64,000 nt of DNA from Gracilimonas sp034520725 (GCA_034520725.1 JAXHNH010000020.1:124001-188000), one strand, 5' to 3'; positions 38,803-47,581 are shown, counted from the stretch's first letter. Notes: generated by a model not told the origin, from the letters alone. Numbers and translations: made by a program.

Positions 38803-38918
38803 ACGTTCTTTCTATTTCATCATTCATTGGTAAGAGCGATTTCAATCCCATTCCTTACAAATAATTTTTCTTATCTTCTCGATGAAATAATCAACACCGT
38901 TCATCATCTCCTCATTTT

Positions 38919-40008
38919 ATGAAATACCTGGCTGTTCCCCTTATCTTCTTAATTGCCATTTCCTGCGATTCCAATTCTAAAAAAAACTCTTATAACCCAG
39001 AAACTGACACCCTAAAATACGGGCAGGAAGTTCATCTTCAGAATGTTGCGTCAGCTTACTTTTGGCGGTGACAATGCAGAAGCTTACTGGAGTTACGACA
39101 GCGAAGAACTGATCTTTCAATCCAATAATCCTGAGTGGGGCGTAGAATGTGATCAGATCTTTACCATGGATATTTCTGAGAAAGAAGACGGTTTTGAACC
39201 GACTATGATCAGCACCGGAAATGGCCGCACAACATGTGCCTACTTTCTGCCGGGTGATTCTACCTTCGTTTACTCGTCCACCCATGAAACTTCAATGGAA
39301 TGTCCCCAGCCGCCGGAGCGTGGTGATGCCGGAGCTTATGTATGGCCCATCTACGATACCTACGATATTTACAAAGCGGATATGGATGGAAGATTATCAT
39401 TGCCAAACTCACCAACGAACCAGGCTACGATGCCGAACCTACCGTCTCTCCCAAAAGGTGATAAAATTGTATTTACATCCGACCGCTCCGGCGACCTGGA
39501 ACTGTACATCATGGATACAGATGGCTCAAATATCAATCAGATCACGGACGAGCTTGGGTATGATGGTGGGGCATTCTTTTCCCCCGATGGGACACAACTG
39601 ATCTTCAGAGCTTCCCGTCCAGAGACGGACGAAGAGATCAACAATTACAAGACTCTACTGAAAGATGGTCTCGTTGAACCAACTAACCTGGAACTCTTTA
39701 TTATAAATATAGATGGAACCGGACTGCGTCAGATCACTGATCTTGGCAATGCCAATTGGGCACCCTATTTCCATCCATCCGGAGAAAAGGTTGTGTTTTC
39801 ATCGAACCATCAATCTCAGCGTGGTTTCCCTTTCAACATATTTATGATCAACGTAGATGGAACCGGACTTGAGCAGATCACTTTTGACGATCAGTTTGAT
39901 TCCTTCCCAATGTTCTCCCCTGATGGCAAGAAGATCGTTTTCTCCTCGAACCGAAATAATGGCGGTAACCGATCCACTAATGTGTTTGTGGCTGATTGGG
40001 TAGACTAG
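38919..40008 (+). CDS. TolB-like WD40/PD40 beta-propeller lipoprotein (frameshifted)
   Basis: From ATG 38919: lipoprotein signal (LIFLIAISCDSNS). At about 39041 an extra G shifts the frame; without it the protein continues LQNLRQLTFGGDNAEAYWSY. In the following frame PD40 repeats are clear: KIVFTSDRSGDLELYIMD, GGAFFSPDGTQLIFRASRP, WAPYFHPSGEKVVFSSN, FPMFSPDGKKIVFSSNRN. Between 39390 and 39460 the frame is wrong again but returns: the neighbouring frame reads KIIAKLTNEPGYDAEPTVSP, so a missing base and an extra base cancel. Full length would be about 363 residues. Role: unknown; the repeats match TolB-type periplasmic or secreted propellers. Confidence 0.82.
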
Positions 40009-40066
40009 ATCACCTAAATCATGTTTAAAAACAAAAGCACATTTCTAATAGAGCTGTGATTTTGTT

Positions 40067-41240
40067 TTAGTATGACCATTTAAGTCTAAAATAAATACCG
40101 TTTGGGGTCTCAGTAAGATCCGTAAACACAGATCCTTTGAGAAGCTGGGCCAGAACGAGCAGATCAATGTTTTCGGAAAGTGACCGGGTGATTTGTGGGA
40201 TCAATATGATCATCTTTCGATCGAAGCTTCCCATCACCCCTGCGGATATACTTGTTAACGGATTTACCTGAAAGGCTCCATTCAGGAAATATCCTGTTTT
40301 GGCAATAAACAGGTCTGATGCACTGGGAGGTCTTGTCAGTTGGGCAACCGGATTCACCGAGCGGTTCCAGCCACCATTATAAAGTAACTCGGCAGAGCCA
40401 TACACCCCGTTTTGAAACATGTAATCAGCCCCAACGGTTGATGTAAAATGTCCGGTTTCATCAAAGAAATTATCTCTGGGATGAAAATAAGTGAACTCTC
40501 CCTTGAACCCTGCATTCTTGAGGTAGCCACTCCACCCGGCTCCCAGTGCTAACTCCTCAAAATAATTTCCGGCAATGAATTGCAGATCATACTCACCTGC
40601 ATTACCACGGATCATTCCGGCTATTACCGATTCATCAATAGTATCCCCAAACCGATACCCTACTTCCGCACTTGATGCATAACTCCAGGAGTAGGACGCA
40701 TACAAGGCGTCGGTTCCCGGGCGCTCTTCATAATCGAAATCCAGGTATGCGTAAGCATTGAACAGATCGTTGGGATTCCACACCATAGTCTTTCCCCAAT
40801 TGATCCGCTGACGGCCGGCATGCACTTCCCAAGGTCCATTAATATAGGAAAGGTGCAAGTCGATCGATTGCTGTATTTAAAACAGAATTATCAGAATCGA
40901 TCCAAGTGTGACTCAGGTCAAAATATCCGGGATCATTGGACAGAAAATCACCATAACCGGGTGTGTTTTTAACTGTCCACCCGTTGAAAAGTCGGGTTCT
41001 AGCATCCGCCCTGATTTCAAACTTCTCTCCCAGATCAAAACGACTTTCTACTCGATGATGCAGAATATTATCAAACCTGACTGTCCCAAGATCATTACTC
41101 AAACTAAAAACACCCAGTTCCTTCACATACCCCCTAAAATCAGCATCAAACCCGGACGACTGACCATAAACAAACACCGGGCTCATCAAACAAAAAAGCC
41201 CAAAAAATAAACTTCGATATAAAAACTGATTACTGATCAC
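40067..41240 (-). CDS. Outer-membrane beta-barrel-like protein (one-base frameshift)
   Basis: Signal peptide at 41240 (LFFGLFCLMSPVFVYGQ). The N-terminal part (DADFRGYVKELGVFSLSND, RVESRFDLGEKFEIRADARTR) breaks at about 40861 because of one extra base; removing it joins NTAIDRLHLSYINGPWEVHAG. The remaining 250 residues are alternating aromatic/beta sequence (GRQRINWGKTMVWNPNDLFN, then barrel-like strands) ending LKWSY, an outer-membrane type C-terminus with terminal aromatic. The whole protein is about 390 residues and resembles porin-like or DUF1302-like barrels. Its start overlaps the ABC ATPase stop by 4 bp (ATGA), so it belongs to the LolA/FtsX/ABC operon, probably as the outer-membrane component. 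Confidence 0.75.
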
Positions 41241-41266
41241 TGTTCACTGCTTACTGTTAACTGACC
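41225..41266. repeat. 7-bp-period array ACTGNNN at an operon junction
   Basis: Six units: ACTGATT, ACTGATC, ACTGTTC, ACTGCTT, ACTGTTA, ACTGACC. They encode the last residues of the ABC ATPase (QLTVSSEQ) and the first of the barrel protein on the minus strand. The same consensus recurs at 44485 and 44986-45045. Confidence 0.75.
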
Positions 41267-41950
41267 ACCCCTCACTTCATCCGAAGCAACCTTCCCATCC
41301 ACCAGTGTGATCACCCGCCTCGCACGATCGATCACCCGCTGATCATGCGTTGAAAATATAAAGGTCATGTTCTCCACTTCATTCAGTTCTGCCATCATAT
41401 CCAATAACTCTGAAGTTGAAACCGAATCCAGATTGGCGGTCGGTTCATCGGCAAGCACAAAATCCGGCTTTGAAGCCAAGGCCCTTGCTACCGCCACTCT
41501 TTGCTGCTGGCCTCCAGACAATTCTGTTGGCCGTTTATTGATCTTATCTTCCAATCCCACTTCTTCCAGAAGTTCAATGCTTTTCTCCCTGCATTCTTTG
41601 GTTGGCCTACCCTGCATCTGCATGATGAAAGACACATTTTCAAGGGCAGTAAGTACCGGGATCAGATTGTAGGATTGAAATACGAATCCAATATGATTTA
41701 GCCTGAAATTGATCAATTCCCTATCAGAAAGTGTGCTAATATCCGTATCTCTTATATATGCTTTACCATCGGTCGGTTCATCCAATCCGCCTATTATATT
41801 AAGTAGTGTGGTTTTTCCTGAACCGGAGGGTCCTACTATTGCCGTGAATTCCCCTTTCTCAATGGTCATGTCAATTCCATTGAGGGCATGTACCGGAACC
41901 TGATCCGGATTATAAACCTTGGTCAACCCTTCTGTTCGTATTACAGCCAT
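41237..41950 (-). CDS. ABC transporter ATP-binding protein (LolD/MacB-like)
   Basis: A 237-residue ATPase: Walker A GPSGSGKTT, Q-loop FVFQSYNLIP, signature LSGGQQQRVAVARAL, Walker B VLADEPTANLD, H-loop STHDQRV. The sequence fits the LolD/MacB/FtsE class that powers extracytoplasmic mechanotransmission rather than membrane import. The last nine residues (GGQLTVSSEQ region) are derived from an ACTGNNN heptad array and are probably not functional. Partner permeases are encoded directly upstream, and the barrel protein overlaps downstream. Confidence 0.93.
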   Translation of the reverse strand: MAVIRTEGLTKVYNPDQVPVHALNGIDMTIEKGEFTAIVGPSGSGKTTLLNIIGGLDEPTDGKAYIRDTDISTLSDRELINFRLNHIGFVFQSYNLIPVLTALENVSFIMQMQGRPTKECREKSIELLEEVGLEDKINKRPTELSGGQQQRVAVARALASKPDFVLADEPTANLDSVSTSELLDMMAELNEVENMTFIFSTHDQRVIDRARRVITLVDGKVASDEVRGGQLTVSSEQ

Positions 41951-42011
41951 GGTCTTATCATTCAGTTTTCGGGTTAAAATTCAATGATTTCATCGCAACC
42001 ACTCATATCTT

Positions 42012-43244
42012 TCAATTAAACTTTCTGATGGCTTCAACCGGTCTGAGCTTAAGTGCCCGCCAAGCCGGATAAAGTGCTGATATCAAAGCGGCAACCGCCA
42101 CCAATAATACAATATTCAGATAATATTTCAGTGCCAAAGAAGGATAGATCATAGTGGTAAACCCCCATCCCTCCAGTCCGTCCGCAAAAGCACTCAGATC
42201 AATTCCATTCATCCCAAAATAGGTGATTGTTAACCATCCAAGCAGCAAACCGGCCGGTGAACCAACCATGGTTAAGAAGACGGTTTCGAGCATGACCATG
42301 CTAAAAGTTCGGCTTTTATTCATTCCGATGGCGCGAAGCATTCCTAGTTCACGGGTACGTTCCATAACTGCCATCAGCATGGTGTTTATGATGCTGAAGA
42401 TCAGACCGATGATTATGATGATCATCACCATATACAGTGAGATATCCTGCATATCAAAAACGTAACGGAGATCCGGGGCGATCTCCCTCCAACTTTTGAC
42501 CTCAAGATTCGGAAAATCCTGTTGTATCTGACTTGCTAAATCATCAGCCACCATCAATTCACCTACATCGATCCTGATATTATGCGTTAAATTCTCTTCA
42601 CCAAGCAGTTGGTTCAGATTGGCTTTATTCACAACTACATAGCTTTCATCAAACCGGCTGTCAAAACTGTCAAATATTCCGGCAACCCTAAAAGCGCCGG
42701 CTGTAATATCACCATTCACATCCTGAAAACTCAATACCATTCGAGACCTTAACTCAAGCCCAAGCCTATCAGCAAGATCGTCTCCGATGAGGATCTGATT
42801 TCGCCCGGTTGGATCAGGCATGTCCCCTTCATCCAAATATCCCTCAATTGAACGAACAGAAATTGAGGTATCATTTTCGATATCCATTCCCCAGATGGTA
42901 ACTCCAAAACTGTTTCGGGCACTTTGAGCCAATCCTGAAGCCACACTTTTTGCTGAAATGTCTTTTATTGTTGAGATTTCATTTAATGACTTTACAACCT
43001 CTTCAGTGTTGTGTATCGAATAATTCGGGTTGTACAGATCCTCAAATTCAGGATGCATGATCTGAACATGGCCGACGGTTAAATTGATCTGACCTTTCAG
43101 GTAATCATCCAACATGCCGTTGAAGAAACCGGCTGCAAAAATACCGGCCCAGGTTCCCAGTAAAACGGTTACAATCACCACTCCGCTTCTGGTTGGATTT
43201 CTCCAGACATTCTTCCACCCAAGTTTCAGAATATACTTCAGCAT
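42012..43244 (-). CDS. FtsX-like ABC permease (MacB/LolC-type), second copy
   Basis: A 410-residue permease with one N-terminal helix (TRSGVVIVTVLLGTWAGIFAAG), a periplasmic MacB_PCD domain (residues of about 45-245) and three C-terminal helices of the FtsX family (MVMIIIIIGLIFSIINTMLMAVMERTRELGMLRAIG at residues of about 280-315). Only 1 bp separates it from the first permease, so two different permeases pair with the downstream ATPase as a heterodimer, as in LolCE. Likely role: moving lipoprotein or lipid out of the inner membrane; substrate unknown. Confidence 0.9.
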   Translation of the reverse strand: MLKYILKLGWKNVWRNPTRSGVVIVTVLLGTWAGIFAAGFFNGMLDDYLKGQINLTVGHVQIMHPEFEDLYNPNYSIHNTEEVVKSLNEISTIKDISAKSVASGLAQSARNSFGVTIWGMDIENDTSISVRSIEGYLDEGDMPDPTGRNQILIGDDLADRLGLELRSRMVLSFQDVNGDITAGAFRVAGIFDSFDSRFDESYVVVNKANLNQLLGEENLTHNIRIDVGELMVADDLASQIQQDFPNLEVKSWREIAPDLRYVFDMQDISLYMVMIIIIIGLIFSIINTMLMAVMERTRELGMLRAIGMNKSRTFSMVMLETVFLTMVGSPAGLLLGWLTITYFGMNGIDLSAFADGLEGWGFTTMIYPSLALKYYLNIVLLVAVAALISALYPAWRALKLRPVEAIRKFN

Positions 43245-43245
43245 T

Positions 43246-44475
43246 TCAGGACCTCATGGCTTTAACGGGATTCAGGCGACTGGCTTTGAGTATGGGATAG
43301 AGGCAGAACACCAAAGTTATCACGAAGATAATTATGGCCTGAGAGTAGAACAGAGAAGGCTCCAAAGAGAACTTTAAAACCGGCTCCATACCAAAAGTCT
43401 CGATGACCTCAGCCAGATCCCCACTGCTTGATAGCCTGATAGGATTTACATGAAAATAATAGGATATAGGAAAGGATACCGCTATTCCGGTCAGGGACCC
43501 TACCATTGCAACCAGAAATACCTCGAATGCCAATATGATCGCAATGGCGATCCTTGGCGTGCCCACAGAGATCATTACTCCAAATTCGTAGGTTCTCTCG
43601 GTGATCATCATCAATACTGTCCCAAGTATTCCGAAACCTACTACAACATAAAGGATCATAATAATGATGAACCCGCTACCACGATCAGATTCAATTGCCT
43701 GAACGAGCTCGGGCATAAGTTCTTTCCAGTCCATCACCTCATATTCTTCACTCGATAATTTTCCGGAAAGAGACTTAACGATCTGTGCAGCATCGTCTGA
43801 GTCTTCAAGAATGAGTGAGATCCCTGTGAGCCGATCCGGAGCTGCTAAAAAATACTGTGCCGTTTCCAGGGGCATCATCACCAGACTCTTATTCAGATCT
43901 GGATTTGGAAACCTTACCGCTCCTCTAACCTCATACAATCCGGCCGCACTTTGTCCCCTGAAACCCTGCCCGATCATTACCAGGCTGTCCCCAACCTGCA
44001 GTTCCAGCCGCTGCATCAGGTCGGTTCCAACCAAAACAGATTGCTCATTTAAGCTTTCAAAATAGGAACCTGAAATGATTCTGCTTTCGGGATCACTTAG
44101 TGACCTTTCCTTTTCAGGATCAATGCCAATGACCATGGCTGCCCGACTTTGTCTCTCACCTGCTACCAATGCATAGGATTCTATTCTGGGAACAGCTTCA
44201 GTTATTCCGGAAGTCTGATCTATAATATTGAAAAGTGAATCCTCTGAAACTAAGGAGTATTCCAGCGTTTTATCGTCCCAATATCCTTTTTGGTGGATCT
44301 GTGCGTAGCCTGTAAAAATCCCTACTGTATTCTCTATCATCTGCTCGTAGGAACCTTCATTCATGGTCCGCATCACAGATGAAAGTATGACCGCAACAAT
44401 AACCGACAGCATCGTGATGAACGTGCGCCTTTTATTACGCCAAATATTCCGCCATGCGAGTTTCAGATACAACAT
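43246..44475 (-). CDS. FtsX-like ABC permease (MacB/LolC-type), first copy
   Basis: A 409-residue protein of the same layout: helix near residues 20-37 (FITMLSVIVAVILSSVMR), periplasmic domain with GYWDDKTLEYSLVSEDSLF, and the FtsX block FGILGTVLMMITERTYEFG with two further helices. The start ATG at 44475 lies only 9 bp from an 11-unit TTAGCAG tandem array, so the upstream promoter region was rebuilt by repeat expansion. In the ancestral order the LolA-like gene (45037-45793) would precede it directly; an S23 gene on the opposite strand now intervenes. Confidence 0.9.
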   Translation of the reverse strand: MLYLKLAWRNIWRNKRRTFITMLSVIVAVILSSVMRTMNEGSYEQMIENTVGIFTGYAQIHQKGYWDDKTLEYSLVSEDSLFNIIDQTSGITEAVPRIESYALVAGERQSRAAMVIGIDPEKERSLSDPESRIISGSYFESLNEQSVLVGTDLMQRLELQVGDSLVMIGQGFRGQSAAGLYEVRGAVRFPNPDLNKSLVMMPLETAQYFLAAPDRLTGISLILEDSDDAAQIVKSLSGKLSSEEYEVMDWKELMPELVQAIESDRGSGFIIIMILYVVVGFGILGTVLMMITERTYEFGVMISVGTPRIAIAIILAFEVFLVAMVGSLTGIAVSFPISYYFHVNPIRLSSSGDLAEVIETFGMEPVLKFSLEPSLFYSQAIIIFVITLVFCLYPILKASRLNPVKAMRS

Positions 44476-44484
44476 TATTTTTAA

Positions 44485-44565
44485 GTTAGCAGTTAGCAGT
44501 TAGCAGTTAGCAGTTAGCAGTTAGCAGTTAGCAGTTAGCAGTTAGCAGTTAGCAGTTAGCAGTTA
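44485..44565. repeat. Perfect tandem array, 11 x GTTAGCA (ACTG/CAGT heptad family)
   Basis: Eleven identical 7-bp units from 44485 to 44561 plus a partial GTTA. In another register the unit is CAGTTAG, i.e. CAGTNNN, the same core as the degenerate arrays at 41225 and 45011. Perfect identity suggests recent expansion and probable copy-number variation. Confidence 0.97.
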
Positions 44566-44642
44566 AAATTTAGAGTCATTTATTTGTAAGGAATTAACTT
44601 TTAATGACTCTAACTATAGAACCACAGATTAAATTATTTCAT

Positions 44643-45002
44643 ATGAGAAAGAACAATCTTTATGACAAATCTTATGCATTCGCAATTCGCGTTGTTAAAG
44701 GATATCAATTTCTGAGTAAAGAGAAACGTGAATTCATTATTTCAAAACAATTGCTACGAAGCGGAACCAGTATTGGTGCAAATGTTTCTGAAGCAAATGG
44801 AGCTATCTCCAAGGCAGATTTTTCCTCAAAAATATCCATTGCTTACAAAGAAGCATTGGAAACAAAGTATTGGCTCAACCTATTACATGACACTGAATTC
44901 ATCACAACAAAATCGCATAAAAGTATGCTTAACGACGCAGATGAACTATGTAGAATTTTATTTTCCATATTAAAAAGCACAAGAATTAACAGTAAACAGT
45001 AG
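44643..45002 (+). CDS. Four-helix-bundle protein (S23/IVS family)
   Basis: I prefer ATG 44643 (119 residues; MRKNNLYDKSYAFAIRVVKG), because family members begin at this point; an upstream ATG at 44604 adds 13 untypical residues. Typical motifs: KQLLRSGTSIGANVSEANGA and KADFSSKISIAYKEALETKYWL. The fold is that of proteins encoded in 23S rRNA intervening sequences and of the Avd protein of diversity-generating retroelements; the function is unknown. Here it is not in rRNA but inserted between two genes of a transporter operon, opposite in strand, between a heptamer array and a perfect 15-bp hairpin. Its last residues and stop lie inside that hairpin. Confidence 0.93.
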   Translation: MRKNNLYDKSYAFAIRVVKGYQFLSKEKREFIISKQLLRSGTSIGANVSEANGAISKADFSSKISIAYKEALETKYWLNLLHDTEFITTKSHKSMLNDADELCRILFSILKSTRINSKQ

Positions 45003-45045
45003 TCAAAAACACTGTTTACTGTTAATTGTTAACTGATCACTGAAC
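44986..45045. repeat. Perfect 15-bp inverted repeat merging into ACTGNNN heptads
   Basis: TTAACAGTAAACAGT (44986-45000) and ACTGTTTACTGTTAA (45011-45025) pair perfectly around a 10-base loop. The right arm continues as ACTGTTT, ACTGTTA, ATTGTTA, ACTGATC, ACTGAAC. The S23 stop codon (45000-45002) and the LolA-like stop codon (45037-45039) both lie inside. Confidence 0.85.
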
Positions 45046-45793
45046 ACGTCTCATGTTTTGGACACTAAAGAAGCTTTCAGGGATGCCTTCGTTGAATTCC
45101 ATAGATTTGTACTCCAGTACCGTCATATGTCCTTCTTTATCCATTGGGATCATTTCCATCCTGGATGGTATCAGCCTCCCGTCAAACTCTTTCACATTCA
45201 TTCCATTCATCACGTTGATCAGATCCCCAAACTCATCGTAAAACTCCGCCTTTAGCTCGATATATTCCTCTTTAGAGATCCACACATCTACTCTTGTCCA
45301 AACCACCGGAGCTTCCGGTTTTGGAGTCATTTCGATCTTGTAGCAATCGTATCCCTGAATGGTTTCTTCACCCACTACCTTCATGGTCATAATCTGTGAC
45401 GGATGAGGATTCCCGAACCAGATCATCATTGGTAAAATCTGAGCCCATCCATGACTGCATCATCATTGAGGGTGGCATTTTAATGGTTCTTCCCACACTT
45501 GGAACCCAATTCCATATCTCGTTTCCCCGCTTTAGAAAAGCCGTTCCCCTGTCTCGGGCAGGAGCTGTTATCAGGATCATTGAGTATTCAGTGCCACGAC
45601 TCCAGCTTTTCATGGACACCTCACGACTCCAGTTAGGCCGAACGATGGTCATCGTAACCTCTGCCTCGAGTGATTCTCCCCGCATTTTCTCATCCATTTT
45701 CCGGACGATCTCAGTTGCATTCTGTGCCTGTAGTATCCCCGTCAGGCATAACACAAGACCAGCTAAAACTAATAAACCTTTTCTGATAAGCAT
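45037..45793 (-). CDS. LolA-like outer-membrane lipoprotein-sorting protein (one-base frameshift)
   Basis: A reconstructed protein of about 250 residues. Signal peptide at the start (cleavage after LQAQ), then ATEIVRKMDEKMRGESLEAE and the conserved SWMGSDFTNDDLVRESS. At about 45383 one extra base breaks the frame; removing it gives TDYDHKVVGEETIQGYDCYK, the expected continuation, and the second frame runs to 45037. Proteins of this class have the LolA/LolB half-barrel that carries lipids or acyl chains through the periplasm. A clear ribosome binding site (GGAGG, 8-base spacing) precedes the ATG. It was probably the first gene of the FtsX/ABC/barrel operon downstream. Confidence 0.85.
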
Positions 45794-45883
45794 GTTTTTG
45801 ACCTCCCCGGTTAATTAACCAAAAGTAAAGTCAAAATAAAATAGTGAAAACAGATTAATTTAGCGTGAAGAGCAGGAATCTGC

Positions 45884-46504
45884 TTATTTACGTACCGCTT
45901 TGTCTTTCTCGGGTGAATAAACCAGATCGAGGAAATTCTGGAGGATCATAGACCCAACACTGCCTGATTTCTCAGGATGAAATTGAACTCCAATAAAATT
46001 GTCTTTGGCTACAATGGCAGAAAAATCATTAATGTAATTGCAGGATGCCAGCGTGTACTCACTGACCGGGGCATAGTAACTATGTACAAAATACAGGTAA
46101 TTCTTGTCGATCAGATTTTTAAGAATAGGATGTTTATCTGTAACCTTAAGCTTGTTCCAACCCATATGGGGCACCTTTGCTTTGGTGTCATCAAACTTTT
46201 TCAGTGAACCGGGTATGATCCCAAGACCAGTCGTATGCCCTTCAGATGAGTTTTCATAAAAGAGCTGCATTCCCACACAAATCCCAAGGACGGGCTTTTT
46301 GGTTTGCTTCAGCCACTCGTCAACCCCATTTTCCTTAAGTGATTCCATGGCTGCACTGGCATGTCCAACTCCCGGAAATATCACTGCCTTAGCAGTTTCC
46401 AGTTCTTCTGGGGTTTCGGCGAAGAAATATTTGGCTTCCAGTCGCTCCAGAGCATTTGCCACTGAGGCTGTGTTACCGGCTTTGTACTTGATAATAGCGA
46501 TCAT
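45884..46504 (-). CDS. hisH: Imidazole glycerol phosphate synthase, glutaminase subunit
   Basis: A 206-residue class I glutaminase. The nucleophile Cys is in VLGICVGMQLFYE (about residue 77) and the His-Glu pair in QFHPEKSGS. It supplies ammonia to HisF for closure of the imidazole ring. Last gene of the visible his operon, 7 bp after hisB. hisA, hisF and hisI are not in the window. Confidence 0.96.
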   Translation of the reverse strand: MIAIIKYKAGNTASVANALERLEAKYFFAETPEELETAKAVIFPGVGHASAAMESLKENGVDEWLKQTKKPVLGICVGMQLFYENSSEGHTTGLGIIPGSLKKFDDTKAKVPHMGWNKLKVTDKHPILKNLIDKNYLYFVHSYYAPVSEYTLASCNYINDFSAIVAKDNFIGVQFHPEKSGSVGSMILQNFLDLVYSPEKDKAVRK

Positions 46505-46511
46505 ATGTAAT

Positions 46512-47396
46512 CTACAACGTCCCTTTCGAACTGGGGACTAGATTTTTTATGCGCCCGTTCTGTTCTATAGCCATCTTTAAAGACCGGGCGAGTCCTTTAA
46601 AGCAGGCTTCAATTTTATGATGGTCATTTTCACCTGTGAAGCTAACATGTAATGTCGCCTTCAAGTTCATTGCCAGGCTATAAAAAAAATGTTTAACCAT
46701 TTCGGTGGGAAAGTCTCCAACATACTCTCTGCTGAATTCACCTTCGAACACCAGATAAGGTCTACCTGACAGATCGATAGCCACTGTAGATTGTGTTTCG
46801 TCCATGGGTAACACGAAACCATAACGCTCAATTCCCATTTTGTTACCCAGTGCATTCGTGATCACCTCACCCAATGCAATGGCTACATCTTCGATAGTAT
46901 GGTGTTCATCCACCTCCAGATCACCTTCACAATTCAGCTTCATATCTATCAATCCATGCCGGGCGATCTGGTCCAGCATATGGTCAAAGAACTTCAATCC
47001 CGTAGAAATCTCCGCTTTACCGGTTCCATCAAGATTGACCTCTATGGTGATATCCGTTTCGTTGGTTTTTCTTTTCAGGGAGGCTTTTCGGGCTTCAGTC
47101 GAAATAAATTTCACCAGGTTATCCCAATCAGAACCTGAAACTAGCTCTTTCCCGTCTTCAATCAAGATCAGGTTTTCATCTTTGGTCTCTACAGTGAGAT
47201 CGGCCTCACCCTTTTTCATAAAAGATATTCCTTCCTGCTCCAGGATCTTTATTTGATCCTGATTGATCTCATCTTCACTAATGAGAATTTCACGGCCACC
47301 ATCGGTGATAGTCTTCAAAGCCCGGATCGTGTTTTCACGAAACAGATATTTTCCGGATGGATCGTTCAGTGCACTTTTGGTGATGGATATCAGCAT
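46512..47396 (-). CDS. hisB: Imidazoleglycerol-phosphate dehydratase with unusual N-terminal domain
   Basis: The C-terminal 195 residues are a complete IGPD: FFDHMLDQIARHG, DEHHTIEDVAIALGE, SGRPYLVFEGEF and HHKIEACFKGLARSL, the Mn-binding His/Glu pattern. The first about 95 residues are extra. They are shorter than the histidinol-phosphatase (HAD) domain of enterobacterial HisB and lack the DxD motif, but ENTIRALKTITDGGREILIS resembles the body of a HAD fold. So this is either a shrunken inactive phosphatase domain or an unrelated extension. Histidinol phosphatase must then come from another gene. 290 bp separate it from hisC. Confidence 0.93.
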   Translation of the reverse strand: MLISITKSALNDPSGKYLFRENTIRALKTITDGGREILISEDEINQDQIKILEQEGISFMKKGEADLTVETKDENLILIEDGKELVSGSDWDNLVKFISTEARKASLKRKTNETDITIEVNLDGTGKAEISTGLKFFDHMLDQIARHGLIDMKLNCEGDLEVDEHHTIEDVAIALGEVITNALGNKMGIERYGFVLPMDETQSTVAIDLSGRPYLVFEGEFSREYVGDFPTEMVKHFFYSLAMNLKATLHVSFTGENDHHKIEACFKGLARSLKMAIEQNGRIKNLVPSSKGTL

Positions 47397-47483
47397 GATT
47401 ATTTATTTAATGTGAAGCAGTGCTTCTATGAGATGCTCCGCAATAAAGTAGCGGAACAAGTTCAAAAATTAAAAACTATCAAA

Positions 47484-47581
47484 TGGGACGCGGATGAGAC
47501 AAATGTAGTGGGTATATGCTGTCATGTTTGACATTTTACAAATCTGTGATCATCTGCAAAATCCACTTTATCCGTGTTCCA
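47484..47581. repeat. Remnant of an ACGCGGAT/ATCCGTG repeat
   Basis: Lies in the 290-bp gap between hisB and hisC. GGGACGCGGATGAGAC at the left and CTGTGATCATCTGCAAAATCC, then TTTATCCGTGTTCC at the right, are inverted relative to each other. Similar sequences are common, from memory, around GxxExxY-family genes in Bacteroidota, but no such gene is here. 47606-47640 adds a small palindrome (CTCCGCTCGGAGCGGA). Nothing else is visible in the gap. Confidence 0.5.

Noticed and set aside
44485..44565. Heptamer array considered as a CRISPR
   Set aside because: Units are contiguous 7-mers without unique spacers and no cas genes are present.
44643..45002. Diversity-generating retroelement accessory protein (Avd)
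   Set aside because: The fold is shared, but no reverse transcriptase, template repeat or variable repeat is visible nearby.
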